Assembly: GCA_023410905.1 (NCBI GenBank)
Contig: JAEYPL010000313.1
Coordinates: 1-5,086, forward strand
Source of the DNA: Pseudomonadota bacterium
Lineage (GTDB): Bacteria; Pseudomonadota; Alphaproteobacteria; Rhizobiales; Hyphomicrobiaceae
DNA: 5,086 bases
Reading direction: 5' to 3'
Positions within the stretch are counted from its first letter, which is position 1; each line of letters begins with the position of its first letter. Positions 1-5,086 of the stretch are shown here, in pieces. Both the position numbers and the translations under genes were made by a program. The notes below the pieces were generated by a model that was given only the letters and a program-made list of their open reading frames with translations, searched no databases and had not been told where the DNA came from.

Positions 1-878
1 GAGGACGGCGGCGGCAGCAGCTCCTTCAGGAACTCCATGGGAATGACGGGATGGCCCTTGTACATGACAGGGTCGATCCGGGTCATGCCGACGTTCTGCA
101 GCACCTCGAGGTGCTTGATGTAGTTATCGGAGAACGTCATCCAGAAGCGGATCTGCTCGAGCCCCTTGATGTGCTTCACGAGGCTTTCCTCTTCCTCGTG
201 ATAGATGAGGTAGCTCTTGCGCGGGCCGACCTCCGGGTAGTCGATCATGGCCGAGATCGAGAGCGGATCGATGTCGATCCACTTGCCCTTCTTCCAGTAT
301 TTGCCGCGCTGCGTGACCTCACGCAGGTTGATCTCGGGATTGAAGTTGGTCGCGAAAGCCTTGCCGTGGCTGCCGTCATTGCAGTCCACGATGTCGATCT
401 GGTTGATCTCGTCGAACAGGAATTCCTGCGCGTAGGCGCAATAGATGTTCGATTGGCCGGGATCGAAGCCCCAGCCGAGCACGGCCATGATGCCGGCCTT
501 CTTGTACTTGTCGTGGTAGGGCCACTGCCATTTGTAGGTGAACTTGGCCTCGTCGCGCGGCTCGTAGTTGGCCGTGTCCATGTAGTGCACGCCCGTCTCG
601 AGGCATGCGTCCATGATCGGCAGATCCTGGTAGGGCAGCGCCATGTTGATGACGAGGTCGGGCTTGACCTTCTTGATCAGCTTCACGGTCGCCTTGACGT
701 CGTCGGCATCGACCTGATGGACCTCGATCGGCGTCTTGCAGCGCTTGGCGACAGCCTTGCAGCTCTCGAGGCGGCGCGAGGCGAGGTGGATCGTCTTGAA
801 CACGTCGCGGTTCATCGCACATTTCTGCGCGGTGACGGAACCGGCAGCGCCGGCACCAATGATCAGAACGGTATCCAC
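1..878 (-). CDS. Carboxynorspermidine/carboxyspermidine synthase-like saccharopine dehydrogenase family protein (partial, 3' end off window)
   Basis: The N-terminal 292 residues are visible; family members are usually about 400 residues, so roughly the last quarter lies beyond the left edge. A Rossmann nucleotide-binding motif GAGAAG (residues 8-13) follows a short hydrophobic strand (VLIIG). Then come features typical of the family: DLVINMALPYQDLPIMDACL (74-93), HYMDTANYEPRDEAKF (98-113) and the glycine/proline turn LGWGFDPGQSN (134-144). The substrate-side domain begins near residue 155. Known family members reductively condense aspartate semialdehyde with a diamine (1,3-diaminopropane or putrescine) using NADPH, giving carboxynorspermidine or carboxyspermidine in the cytoplasmic alternative spermidine route. 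That exact substrate is inferred here. The GTG start at 876-878 is chosen because the next in-frame ATG (813-815, residue 22) would delete the dinucleotide-binding motif, and because AGGAGA lies 6 bases upstream. The usual partner, a carboxynorspermidine decarboxylase, would be looked for off the left edge. Lysine-pathway saccharopine dehydrogenase is the less likely alternative. Confidence 0.9.
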   Translation of the reverse strand, partial: MDTVLIIGAGAAGSVTAQKCAMNRDVFKTIHLASRRLESCKAVAKRCKTPIEVHQVDADDVKATVKLIKKVKPDLVINMALPYQDLPIMDACLETGVHYMDTANYEPRDEAKFTYKWQWPYHDKYKKAGIMAVLGWGFDPGQSNIYCAYAQEFLFDEINQIDIVDCNDGSHGKAFATNFNPEINLREVTQRGKYWKKGKWIDIDPLSISAMIDYPEVGPRKSYLIYHEEEESLVKHIKGLEQIRFWMTFSDNYIKHLEVLQNVGMTRIDPVMYKGHPVIPMEFLKELLPPPS

Positions 879-884
879 GGGGCG

Positions 885-890
885 TCTCCT
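885..890 (-). promoter_or_regulatory. Ribosome binding site fixing a GTG start
   Basis: On the minus strand AGGAGA is followed by six bases and then GTG (878-876). It is a strong Shine-Dalgarno match at near-ideal spacing. It supports GTG as the true start of the saccharopine-dehydrogenase-like gene over any internal ATG. Confidence 0.75.
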
Positions 891-960
891 CGAATGTCAG
901 GGGGATGTCGCGCGCTATCGGGAAAACGAGGCGTTTCTCCTCACCTTCCCATGGGCGCGG

Positions 961-989
961 TCGATATTGCAGTTGTCTGTGTTATTCAA
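961..989 (-). promoter_or_regulatory. Candidate promoter for the saccharopine-dehydrogenase-like gene
   Basis: Read on the minus strand, a TTGAAT -35-like hexamer (989-984) is separated by 17 bases from TATCGA (966-961), a weak -10-like hexamer. The -35 box overlaps the right arm of the CAGTTG/CAACTG dyad, so a protein bound to that dyad would be expected to affect this promoter. The -10 match is only three of six. The call rests on spacing and position and is tentative. Confidence 0.25.
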
Positions 990-992
990 CTG
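970..992. repeat. Inverted repeat CAGTTG-N11-CAACTG
   Basis: Perfect 6-base arms lie at 970-975 and 987-992, separated by 11 bases (976-986). Arm centres are 17 bases apart, more than one and a half helical turns, and the loop is AT-leaning. It sits in the spacer between two divergent genes. There is no following T-tract, so it does not look like an intrinsic terminator; an operator for a dimeric regulator is possible. A dyad this short can also occur by chance. Confidence 0.4.
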
Positions 993-994
993 AG

Positions 995-1006
995 AAGTCG
1001 CGACTT
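995..1006. repeat. Perfect 12-base palindrome AAGTCGCGACTT
   Basis: The arms AAGTCG (995-1000) and CGACTT (1001-1006) abut with no spacer, only two bases from the end of the CAGTTG/CAACTG dyad. Symmetry stops at 994/1007. It lies 85 bases upstream of the omp start and 117 bases upstream of the GTG of the divergent gene. It could be a protein-binding site; no regulator can be named from sequence alone. Confidence 0.4.
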
Positions 1007-1031
1007 TGTTGCGATCCAGGTTCAGGCGTCC

Positions 1032-1061
1032 TTCGCCCGCTAGCTCCCTTTCCTGTATGAT
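1032..1061 (+). promoter_or_regulatory. Candidate sigma70-type promoter for the omp gene
   Basis: TATGAT (1056-1061) matches five of six bases of the -10 consensus and stands out in a GC-rich background. The best -35 partner is TTCGCC (1032-1037) at 18-base spacing, which is weak. Transcription would begin near 1068, leaving a leader of about 23 bases that still contains the AGGGG ribosome binding site. Tentative because the -35 is poor. Confidence 0.35.
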
Positions 1062-1079
1062 TTTAGCGATTCGGCGGAC

Positions 1080-1084
1080 AGGGG
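1080..1084 (+). promoter_or_regulatory. Ribosome binding site deciding the omp start
   Basis: AGGGG is followed by six bases and then ATG at 1091. An in-frame TTG lies immediately before, at 1088. The ATG is preferred as the stronger start codon, and the 6-base spacing suits it better than the 3 bases that TTG would leave. Confidence 0.55.
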
Positions 1085-1090
1085 CGATTG

Positions 1091-1900
1091 ATGACAAGAC
1101 ATTGGGCACACTTCGGCGCGGCAATCGTTCTCGTCGCCGCGCTCTCCATTGACAGTCAGGCGCAAGCCCAGCAAGTGCGCTGGGAGGGGCTGTATATCGG
1201 CACCCATGCGGGCTACGGCCGCAGCGATACACGAACCTCATATACCGGCAACGCCGACGTCATGGCGCTCATCGCCGGCGGCGCCCTGCCTGGGAGCTAC
1301 GGTGTCGGCTCGAGCGACTTCATTGGCGGCGCTCAACTCGGCTACAATTTTCGTGTCGGCCCGATGGTCGTCGGCGCAGAAGGCGATTTCAGCGTCGGAA
1401 GTTTAGGCAAGACTTCTTCCACTCGCATAATCAATCCGGGCATGATCACTCTGCCTGTCGACGGCGTAACCTTCCTCAATGGCAGCCAATGGGATAGCAA
1501 GGGCTCCTTACGATTGGAGGCAATTTCATCCGTACGTGGCCGCATTGGAATAGTCAGTGAAAGCCTGATGATATTCGCAACTGCCGGCGTCGCGTTTGCG
1601 GATGCCAAATCGGGTGGGCACATTTCGCAGGCCTACCCAGTCGGCGGCTCGAACTTCAGAAACTGGTCGGGTAGCTCTTCCGAGAATGTCTCGGGCTACG
1701 TCTTGGGCGCAGGGCTGGAGTACGCCTACACGAGCAATTGGCTGATAAGGTGGGAAGCGCTCCGATACGATTTTGGAACGCTGAAGGACGGCCTCAGCCC
1801 CCTGCCGTCAAATTCATCTGGAGGCAACTTCACGCCCGTAAACCGATCGACTAATCTCGACGTGACGGTCGTGCGCGGTGGGCTCTCGTATAAATTCTGA
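1091..1900 (+). CDS. Outer-membrane beta-barrel protein, Omp25/Omp31-like porin family
   Basis: A 269-residue protein. Residues 1-26 form a Sec signal peptide: a basic start (TRH), a hydrophobic core (residues 8-20) and an AQA cleavage site with mature Gln27; SQA, two residues earlier, is the alternative. The mature chain opens with WEGLYIGTHAGYG (31-43), the first barrel strand typical of this family. It continues with alternating glycine/aromatic strands: the GGAQLGYNF region, the VRGRIGIV region, the FATAGVAFADAKSGG region, and SGYVLGAGLEYAYTSNW followed by WEALRYDFG. It ends in RGGLSYKF, with the C-terminal Phe expected of a BAM-inserted barrel. Family members are small eight-stranded outer-membrane proteins that contribute to envelope integrity and surface exposure; a specific role is unknown. 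The gene stands alone, diverging from the enzyme gene on its left and converging on yggS. Sampled lines are about 50% GC, against nearly 70% in leuS. Paralogues are common in Hyphomicrobiales, so no symbol is given. Confidence 0.88.
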   Translation: MTRHWAHFGAAIVLVAALSIDSQAQAQQVRWEGLYIGTHAGYGRSDTRTSYTGNADVMALIAGGALPGSYGVGSSDFIGGAQLGYNFRVGPMVVGAEGDFSVGSLGKTSSTRIINPGMITLPVDGVTFLNGSQWDSKGSLRLEAISSVRGRIGIVSESLMIFATAGVAFADAKSGGHISQAYPVGGSNFRNWSGSSSENVSGYVLGAGLEYAYTSNWLIRWEALRYDFGTLKDGLSPLPSNSSGGNFTPVNRSTNLDVTVVRGGLSYKF

Positions 1901-1940
1901 TCGCTCCGAACCAGCCGCTTCGATCGTCGGGGCGGCCTGA

Positions 1941-2621
1941 TCACCCAGCCAACGGCGGCCGGCTCCCAAATATTGCACTCCCGACGCGCACGTAGGTCGC
2001 GCCGAGCTCCACAGCCGCCTCGAAGTCGCCGCTCATGCCCATGCTGAGCTCTGGGAGACCGTGCTCGCGGGCAAGTTTCGAGAGAAACGCGAAGTGCACG
2101 GCAGGCTCTTCCTCGACCGGCGGAATGCACATCAGGCCCTCGATCTCCAGCTTCAGCTCGTCCTGCACAAGCTTGAGAAAGGCAGGGAGATCCGCCGGCG
2201 CCACGCCCGCCTTCTGCTCTTCCTCGCCCGTGTTGACCTGCACGAGCAGCCGCAGCGTTTTGCCGCGTGCGGCCATCTCCGCCTTGAGCGCATGGGCGAG
2301 CTTGGGCCGGTCGAGCGTGTGCAGCACGTCGAAGAGCGCTACGGCATCGCGGACCTTGTTGGTCTGCAGCGGGCCGATCAGATGCAGCTCCAGATCCGGG
2401 TGCGCATTCTTGAGCGCCGGCCACTTGCCCTGGGCTTCCTGAACGCGATTCTCGCCGAAAAGGCGCTGCCCAGCGCCGATCACCGGCTTGATGTCCGCCT
2501 CGCCGAAGGTCTTGGAGACCACGATCAGGCGTACCGAGGCCGGATCGCGCCCGACTTCTCGCGCCGTCTTCTCGATCCGGCTCCGGACCGCCCCGAGCCG
2601 TGATTCTGCCGTCTCCGTCAT
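1941..2621 (-). CDS. yggS: Pyridoxal 5'-phosphate homeostasis protein (YggS/PLPBP/PROSC family)
   Basis: A full-length 226-residue cytoplasmic protein with the single-domain alanine-racemase-like TIM-barrel fold of the family. PLP would form a Schiff base with Lys37 in VVSKTFG (34-40). Other signatures are LFGENRVQEA (54-63), HLIGPLQTNKVR (80-91), the VQVNTGEE segment, and SMGMSGDFEAAVELGATYVR (193-212) followed by VGSAIFGSR (213-221), which forms the phosphate-binding end. Family members bind and carry PLP, and mutants show disturbed vitamin B6 and amino-acid pools; no enzymatic activity is established. The ATG start gives the normal family length, and the upstream AAGGCGGAG (2633-2625) contains Shine-Dalgarno-like bases. 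The gene diverges from leuS and converges on the omp gene with a 40-base gap. No truncation or missing key residue was noticed. Confidence 0.96.
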   Translation of the reverse strand: MTETAESRLGAVRSRIEKTAREVGRDPASVRLIVVSKTFGEADIKPVIGAGQRLFGENRVQEAQGKWPALKNAHPDLELHLIGPLQTNKVRDAVALFDVLHTLDRPKLAHALKAEMAARGKTLRLLVQVNTGEEEQKAGVAPADLPAFLKLVQDELKLEIEGLMCIPPVEEEPAVHFAFLSKLAREHGLPELSMGMSGDFEAAVELGATYVRVGSAIFGSRPPLAG

Positions 2622-2676
2622 CGTCTCCGCCTTGATCTGCCCAACTGCCTGACCGCCGTGTCCCCCGCCCTGTCCC

Positions 2677-2705
2677 TTGACCCGACCGGTCCTTTGGGCA
2701 CATTA
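2677..2705 (+). promoter_or_regulatory. Candidate leuS promoter
   Basis: TTGACC (2677-2682) matches five of six bases of the -35 consensus and is followed, after exactly 17 bases, by ACATTA (2700-2705) as a weak -10. Alphaproteobacterial housekeeping promoters often pair a good TTGAC -35 with a loose -10. Transcription would start near 2712, giving a leader of about 45 bases. The 136-base spacer must also serve yggS in the other direction, for which I could not pick a convincing promoter. No leucine-rich leader peptide was seen in the spacer. Confidence 0.35.
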
Positions 2706-2745
2706 CGCCCCGAGCTTAATCGCCCACAGCACGCAAACACGTACC

Positions 2746-2750
2746 GAGGT
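2746..2750 (+). promoter_or_regulatory. Ribosome binding site of leuS
   Basis: GAGGT lies seven bases before the ATG at 2758. The protein from this ATG begins a few residues before the conserved N-terminal region (residues 6-20), as in other bacterial LeuRS. Together these fix the start. Confidence 0.6.
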
Positions 2751-2757
2751 CCGCCCC

Positions 2758-5086
2758 ATGGCCGCCGAACGCTATAACGCGCCCGATCGCGAGCAGCACT
2801 GGCAAAGTGTCTGGGAGCAGCGCAAGTCCTTCCTTACGGCGACCGACCCGACCAAGCCCAAGTGCTATGTGCTCGAGATGTTCCCCTATCCGTCCGGGCG
2901 CATCCACATGGGGCATGTCCGCAACTATACCATGGGCGACGTGCTTGCCCGCTATAAGCGTGCGCGCGGTTTCAACGTCCTGCATCCCATCGGCTGGGAC
3001 GCCTTCGGCATGCCGGCCGAGAATGCCGCCATGGAGCGCCAGACGCACCCGGCCAAATGGACCTACGCCAACATCGACGCCATGAAGGCGCAGCTCAAGT
3101 CCATGGGCCTTGCCCTCGACTGGGCCCGCGAGTTCGCGACCTGCAATCCGAGCTACTACCGCCACCAGCAGCGCCTGTTCCTGGACATGTACGGGAAGGG
3201 CCTGGCCTATCGCCGTTCGAGCAAGGTGAACTGGGACCCCGTCGACCAGACGGTGCTCGCCAACGAGCAGGTCATCGACGGGCGCGGCTGGCGCTCGGGC
3301 GCGCTCGTCGAGCAGCGTGAGCGTCAGCAGTGGGCCTTCAAGATCACCGAGTTCGCCGACGACCTGATCGATGCGCTAAAGACACTCGACAAGTGGCCGG
3401 AGAAGGTCCGGCTCATGCAGGAGAACTGGATCGGCCGCTCCGAGGGCCTGCTCATCCGCTGGGCGTTGGAAGCGGGCACCGCGCCCGCAGGGAAGACTGA
3501 GCTCGAAGTCTTCACGACGCGGCCCGATACGCTTTTCGGCGCGTCCTTCCTCGCTATTGCGCCCGATCATCCGCTGGCGCTGGCCGCGGCCGAGACGAAC
3601 CCCGCTGTCGCCGCATTCAGCGAAGAATGCCGGCGCATGGGCACGTCCGTAGCGACCATCGAGAGCGCGGAGAAGAAGGGCATCGACACAGGTATCGTCG
3701 CGGCGCATCCGCTCGATCCGAACTGGAAGCTGCCGGTCTACGTCGCGAACTTCATTCTCATGGACTACGGCACGGGCGCCATCTTCGGCTGTCCCGCGCA
3801 TGACCAACGCGATATCGAGTTTGCCCGCGCCTATGGCCTCCCCGTGACGCCGGTCGTTGCGCCGACGGACGAAAAGGCACGCGCCCGTGCGATCGCCGAG
3901 ATCGAGGCCGGCACGGCCTATCTCGATGACGGCGTGATGATCAATTCGCAGTTCCTGGACGGGCTCGACATCAAGGCGGCCTTCAACACGATCGCCGACC
4001 GCCTGGAGAAGGCAGCGCTCGACGGCCGTCCGGTCGCCAAGCGCAAGGTCAACTATCGCCTGCGCGACTGGGGCATCTCGCGCCAGCGCTACTGGGGCTG
4101 CCCCATCCCGATCATTCACTGCGGAACGTGTGGCGAGGTGCCTGTCCCCGTCGACCAGCTCCCGGTGAAGCTGCCGGAGGACGCCTCCTTCGCCGAACCC
4201 GGCAATCCGCTCGACCGCCACCCGACTTGGCGCCACGTCGATTGTCCGAAGTGCGGGTCCAAAGCGACGCGCGAGACGGACACCATGGACACGTTCGTCG
4301 ACAGTTCCTGGTATTTCGTGCGCTTCACTGCGCCCGATGCCGAGACGCCCGTCGACCAAGCCGCGGCCGACTACTGGCTGCCCGTCGACCAGTACATCGG
4401 CGGCATCGAGCACGCGATTCTGCACCTGCTCTATTCGCGGTTCTTCACGCGTGCCATGGGCGTCATGGGCAACCTCGATCCCAAACTGAAAGAACCCTTC
4501 GCCGCCCTCTTCACGCAGGGCATGGTCGTGCACGAGACTTACCGGTCCGACAGCGGCCAGTGGCTGCTGCCGACCGAAGTGCAGTTCGAGGGTGAGGGCG
4601 AGGCCCGCCGCGCCACCGAGATCGCGACCGGCAAGCCGGCCGTGATCGGCTCCATCGAGAAGATGTCGAAGTCGAAGAAGAACCTCGTCGACCCCGACGA
4701 CATCATCCAGCACTACGGCGCCGACTGCGCGCGCTGGTTCATGCTGTCCGACAGCCCGCCCGAGCGCGATGTCATCTGGACGGAGGCCGGCGTCGCGGGC
4801 GCCGGACGGTTCATCCAGCGCATCTGGCGCCTCATGAGTGATATCGAGTCGAAAGCGGCACCCAAGGACACCCCGCGCCCCGCTGATTTCGGCCCCGCAG
4901 CGCTCACACTCCGGCGCGCGACTCACAAGACATTGGATGCGGTCGGCCGCAACATCGAGAACCTGCGGTTCAATGTGGCTGTTGCGCAACTCTACGAACT
5001 GTCAAATGAGCTGTCGGCTGCCGCCGGAAAGTCCGAAGCCGGGCTCGATTGGGCACTTCGCGAAGCAATTGAGCATCTTGTTCAGT
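2758..5086 (+). CDS. leuS: Leucyl-tRNA synthetase (partial, 3' end off window)
   Basis: Class I aminoacyl-tRNA synthetase that charges tRNA-Leu with leucine in the cytoplasm. There are 776 codons here of a usual 860-880; the missing part is most of the C-terminal tRNA-binding region. Domains in order: Rossmann catalytic half with the HIGH motif as HMGH (50-53) inside MFPYPSGRIHMGH; the CP1 editing domain with TTRPDTLFG (253-261) and MDYGTGAIFGCPAHDQRD (335-352), where Thr258 corresponds to E. coli Thr252 and Asp349/Asp352 to the editing-site aspartates; a ZN-1 module with Cys455, Cys458, Cys496 and Cys499; DTMDTFVDSSWYF (508-520); the leucine-specific insertion after MVVHETY (589-595); KMSKS (635-639); and the start of the anticodon-binding helical domain (about 680 onward). 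All hallmark catalytic and editing residues seen are intact, so the enzyme should be active and proofreading-competent. It diverges from yggS. Genes following it cannot be seen. Confidence 0.98.
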   Translation, partial: MAAERYNAPDREQHWQSVWEQRKSFLTATDPTKPKCYVLEMFPYPSGRIHMGHVRNYTMGDVLARYKRARGFNVLHPIGWDAFGMPAENAAMERQTHPAKWTYANIDAMKAQLKSMGLALDWAREFATCNPSYYRHQQRLFLDMYGKGLAYRRSSKVNWDPVDQTVLANEQVIDGRGWRSGALVEQRERQQWAFKITEFADDLIDALKTLDKWPEKVRLMQENWIGRSEGLLIRWALEAGTAPAGKTELEVFTTRPDTLFGASFLAIAPDHPLALAAAETNPAVAAFSEECRRMGTSVATIESAEKKGIDTGIVAAHPLDPNWKLPVYVANFILMDYGTGAIFGCPAHDQRDIEFARAYGLPVTPVVAPTDEKARARAIAEIEAGTAYLDDGVMINSQFLDGLDIKAAFNTIADRLEKAALDGRPVAKRKVNYRLRDWGISRQRYWGCPIPIIHCGTCGEVPVPVDQLPVKLPEDASFAEPGNPLDRHPTWRHVDCPKCGSKATRETDTMDTFVDSSWYFVRFTAPDAETPVDQAAADYWLPVDQYIGGIEHAILHLLYSRFFTRAMGVMGNLDPKLKEPFAALFTQGMVVHETYRSDSGQWLLPTEVQFEGEGEARRATEIATGKPAVIGSIEKMSKSKKNLVDPDDIIQHYGADCARWFMLSDSPPERDVIWTEAGVAGAGRFIQRIWRLMSDIESKAAPKDTPRPADFGPAALTLRRATHKTLDAVGRNIENLRFNVAVAQLYELSNELSAAAGKSEAGLDWALREAIEHLVQ

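Noticed and set aside
51..1043. 330-codon plus-strand frame across the saccharopine-dehydrogenase-like gene
   Set aside because: It is antisense to a well-supported enzyme and its composition (Val/Leu/Asp/His/Arg-rich repeats) is typical of a shadow frame. It has no domain and no convincing ribosome binding site.
1914..1936. Possible terminator hairpin (GCCGC ... GCGGC) in the 40-base gap between the convergent omp and yggS genes
   Set aside because: The stem is only 5 base pairs with a 13-base loop and no T-tract on either strand, too weak to call an intrinsic terminator. Termination may be Rho-dependent or lie inside the convergent gene.
1726..2703. 325-codon minus-strand frame overlapping yggS and the end of the omp gene
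   Set aside because: It is a +1-type shadow of yggS, low in complexity and rich in Arg/Gly/Ala. It also reads antisense through the conserved C-terminal barrel strands of the omp gene.
2622..2757. T-box, leucine leader peptide or other attenuator upstream of leuS
   Set aside because: The spacer has no Leu-codon-rich mini-ORF, no T-box-like sequence and no strong terminator/antiterminator pair. T-boxes are also not expected before leuS in alphaproteobacteria.
3376..4989. Very long (537-codon) open frame on the minus strand across leuS
   Set aside because: It lies fully antisense to an unambiguous LeuRS. Long antisense open frames are common opposite GC-rich, codon-biased genes. Its translation is Arg/Asp/Val/Leu-rich with no recognisable domain.
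1..5086. Mobile element, CRISPR array, phage or toxin-antitoxin signatures
   Set aside because: I found no transposase or integrase-like reading frame, spaced direct repeats, terminal inverted repeats or tRNA gene. Coding density is normal and the genes are mostly conserved housekeeping genes.

Overview
The window looks like ordinary chromosomal DNA from a GC-rich alphaproteobacterium, most likely a member of the Hyphomicrobiales (Rhizobiales). This rests on high GC in the three housekeeping-type genes, strong codon bias, an Omp25/Omp31-type outer-membrane barrel, and the style of the LeuRS, YggS and carboxynorspermidine-synthase-like proteins. Genus cannot be fixed from the sequence alone.

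There are four protein genes. (1) Bases 1-878, minus strand: the N-terminal 292 residues of a saccharopine-dehydrogenase-fold enzyme of the carboxynorspermidine/carboxyspermidine synthase type. It starts at GTG and runs off the left edge. (2) Bases 1091-1900, plus strand: a secreted eight-stranded-type outer-membrane beta-barrel protein with a signal peptide and a C-terminal Phe. Genes 1 and 2 diverge from a 212-base spacer (879-1090) that holds two adjacent dyad elements and candidate promoters for both directions. (3) Bases 1941-2621, minus strand: yggS, the PLP homeostasis protein, convergent with gene 2 across a 40-base gap. (4) Bases 2758-5086, plus strand: leuS, leucyl-tRNA synthetase, complete at the N-terminus and cut by the right edge after 776 residues. 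Genes 3 and 4 diverge from a 136-base spacer with a candidate leuS promoter.

The genes do not form one pathway or operon. They cover polyamine biosynthesis, envelope structure, PLP homeostasis and aminoacyl-tRNA synthesis, and transcription direction changes at every junction. No tRNA, rRNA, CRISPR array, insertion sequence, phage gene or integration site was seen. I found no new biological system. The points most worth a second look are the double dyad between the enzyme gene and the omp gene, the lower GC of the omp gene compared with its flanks, and the intact four-cysteine zinc module of this LeuRS.
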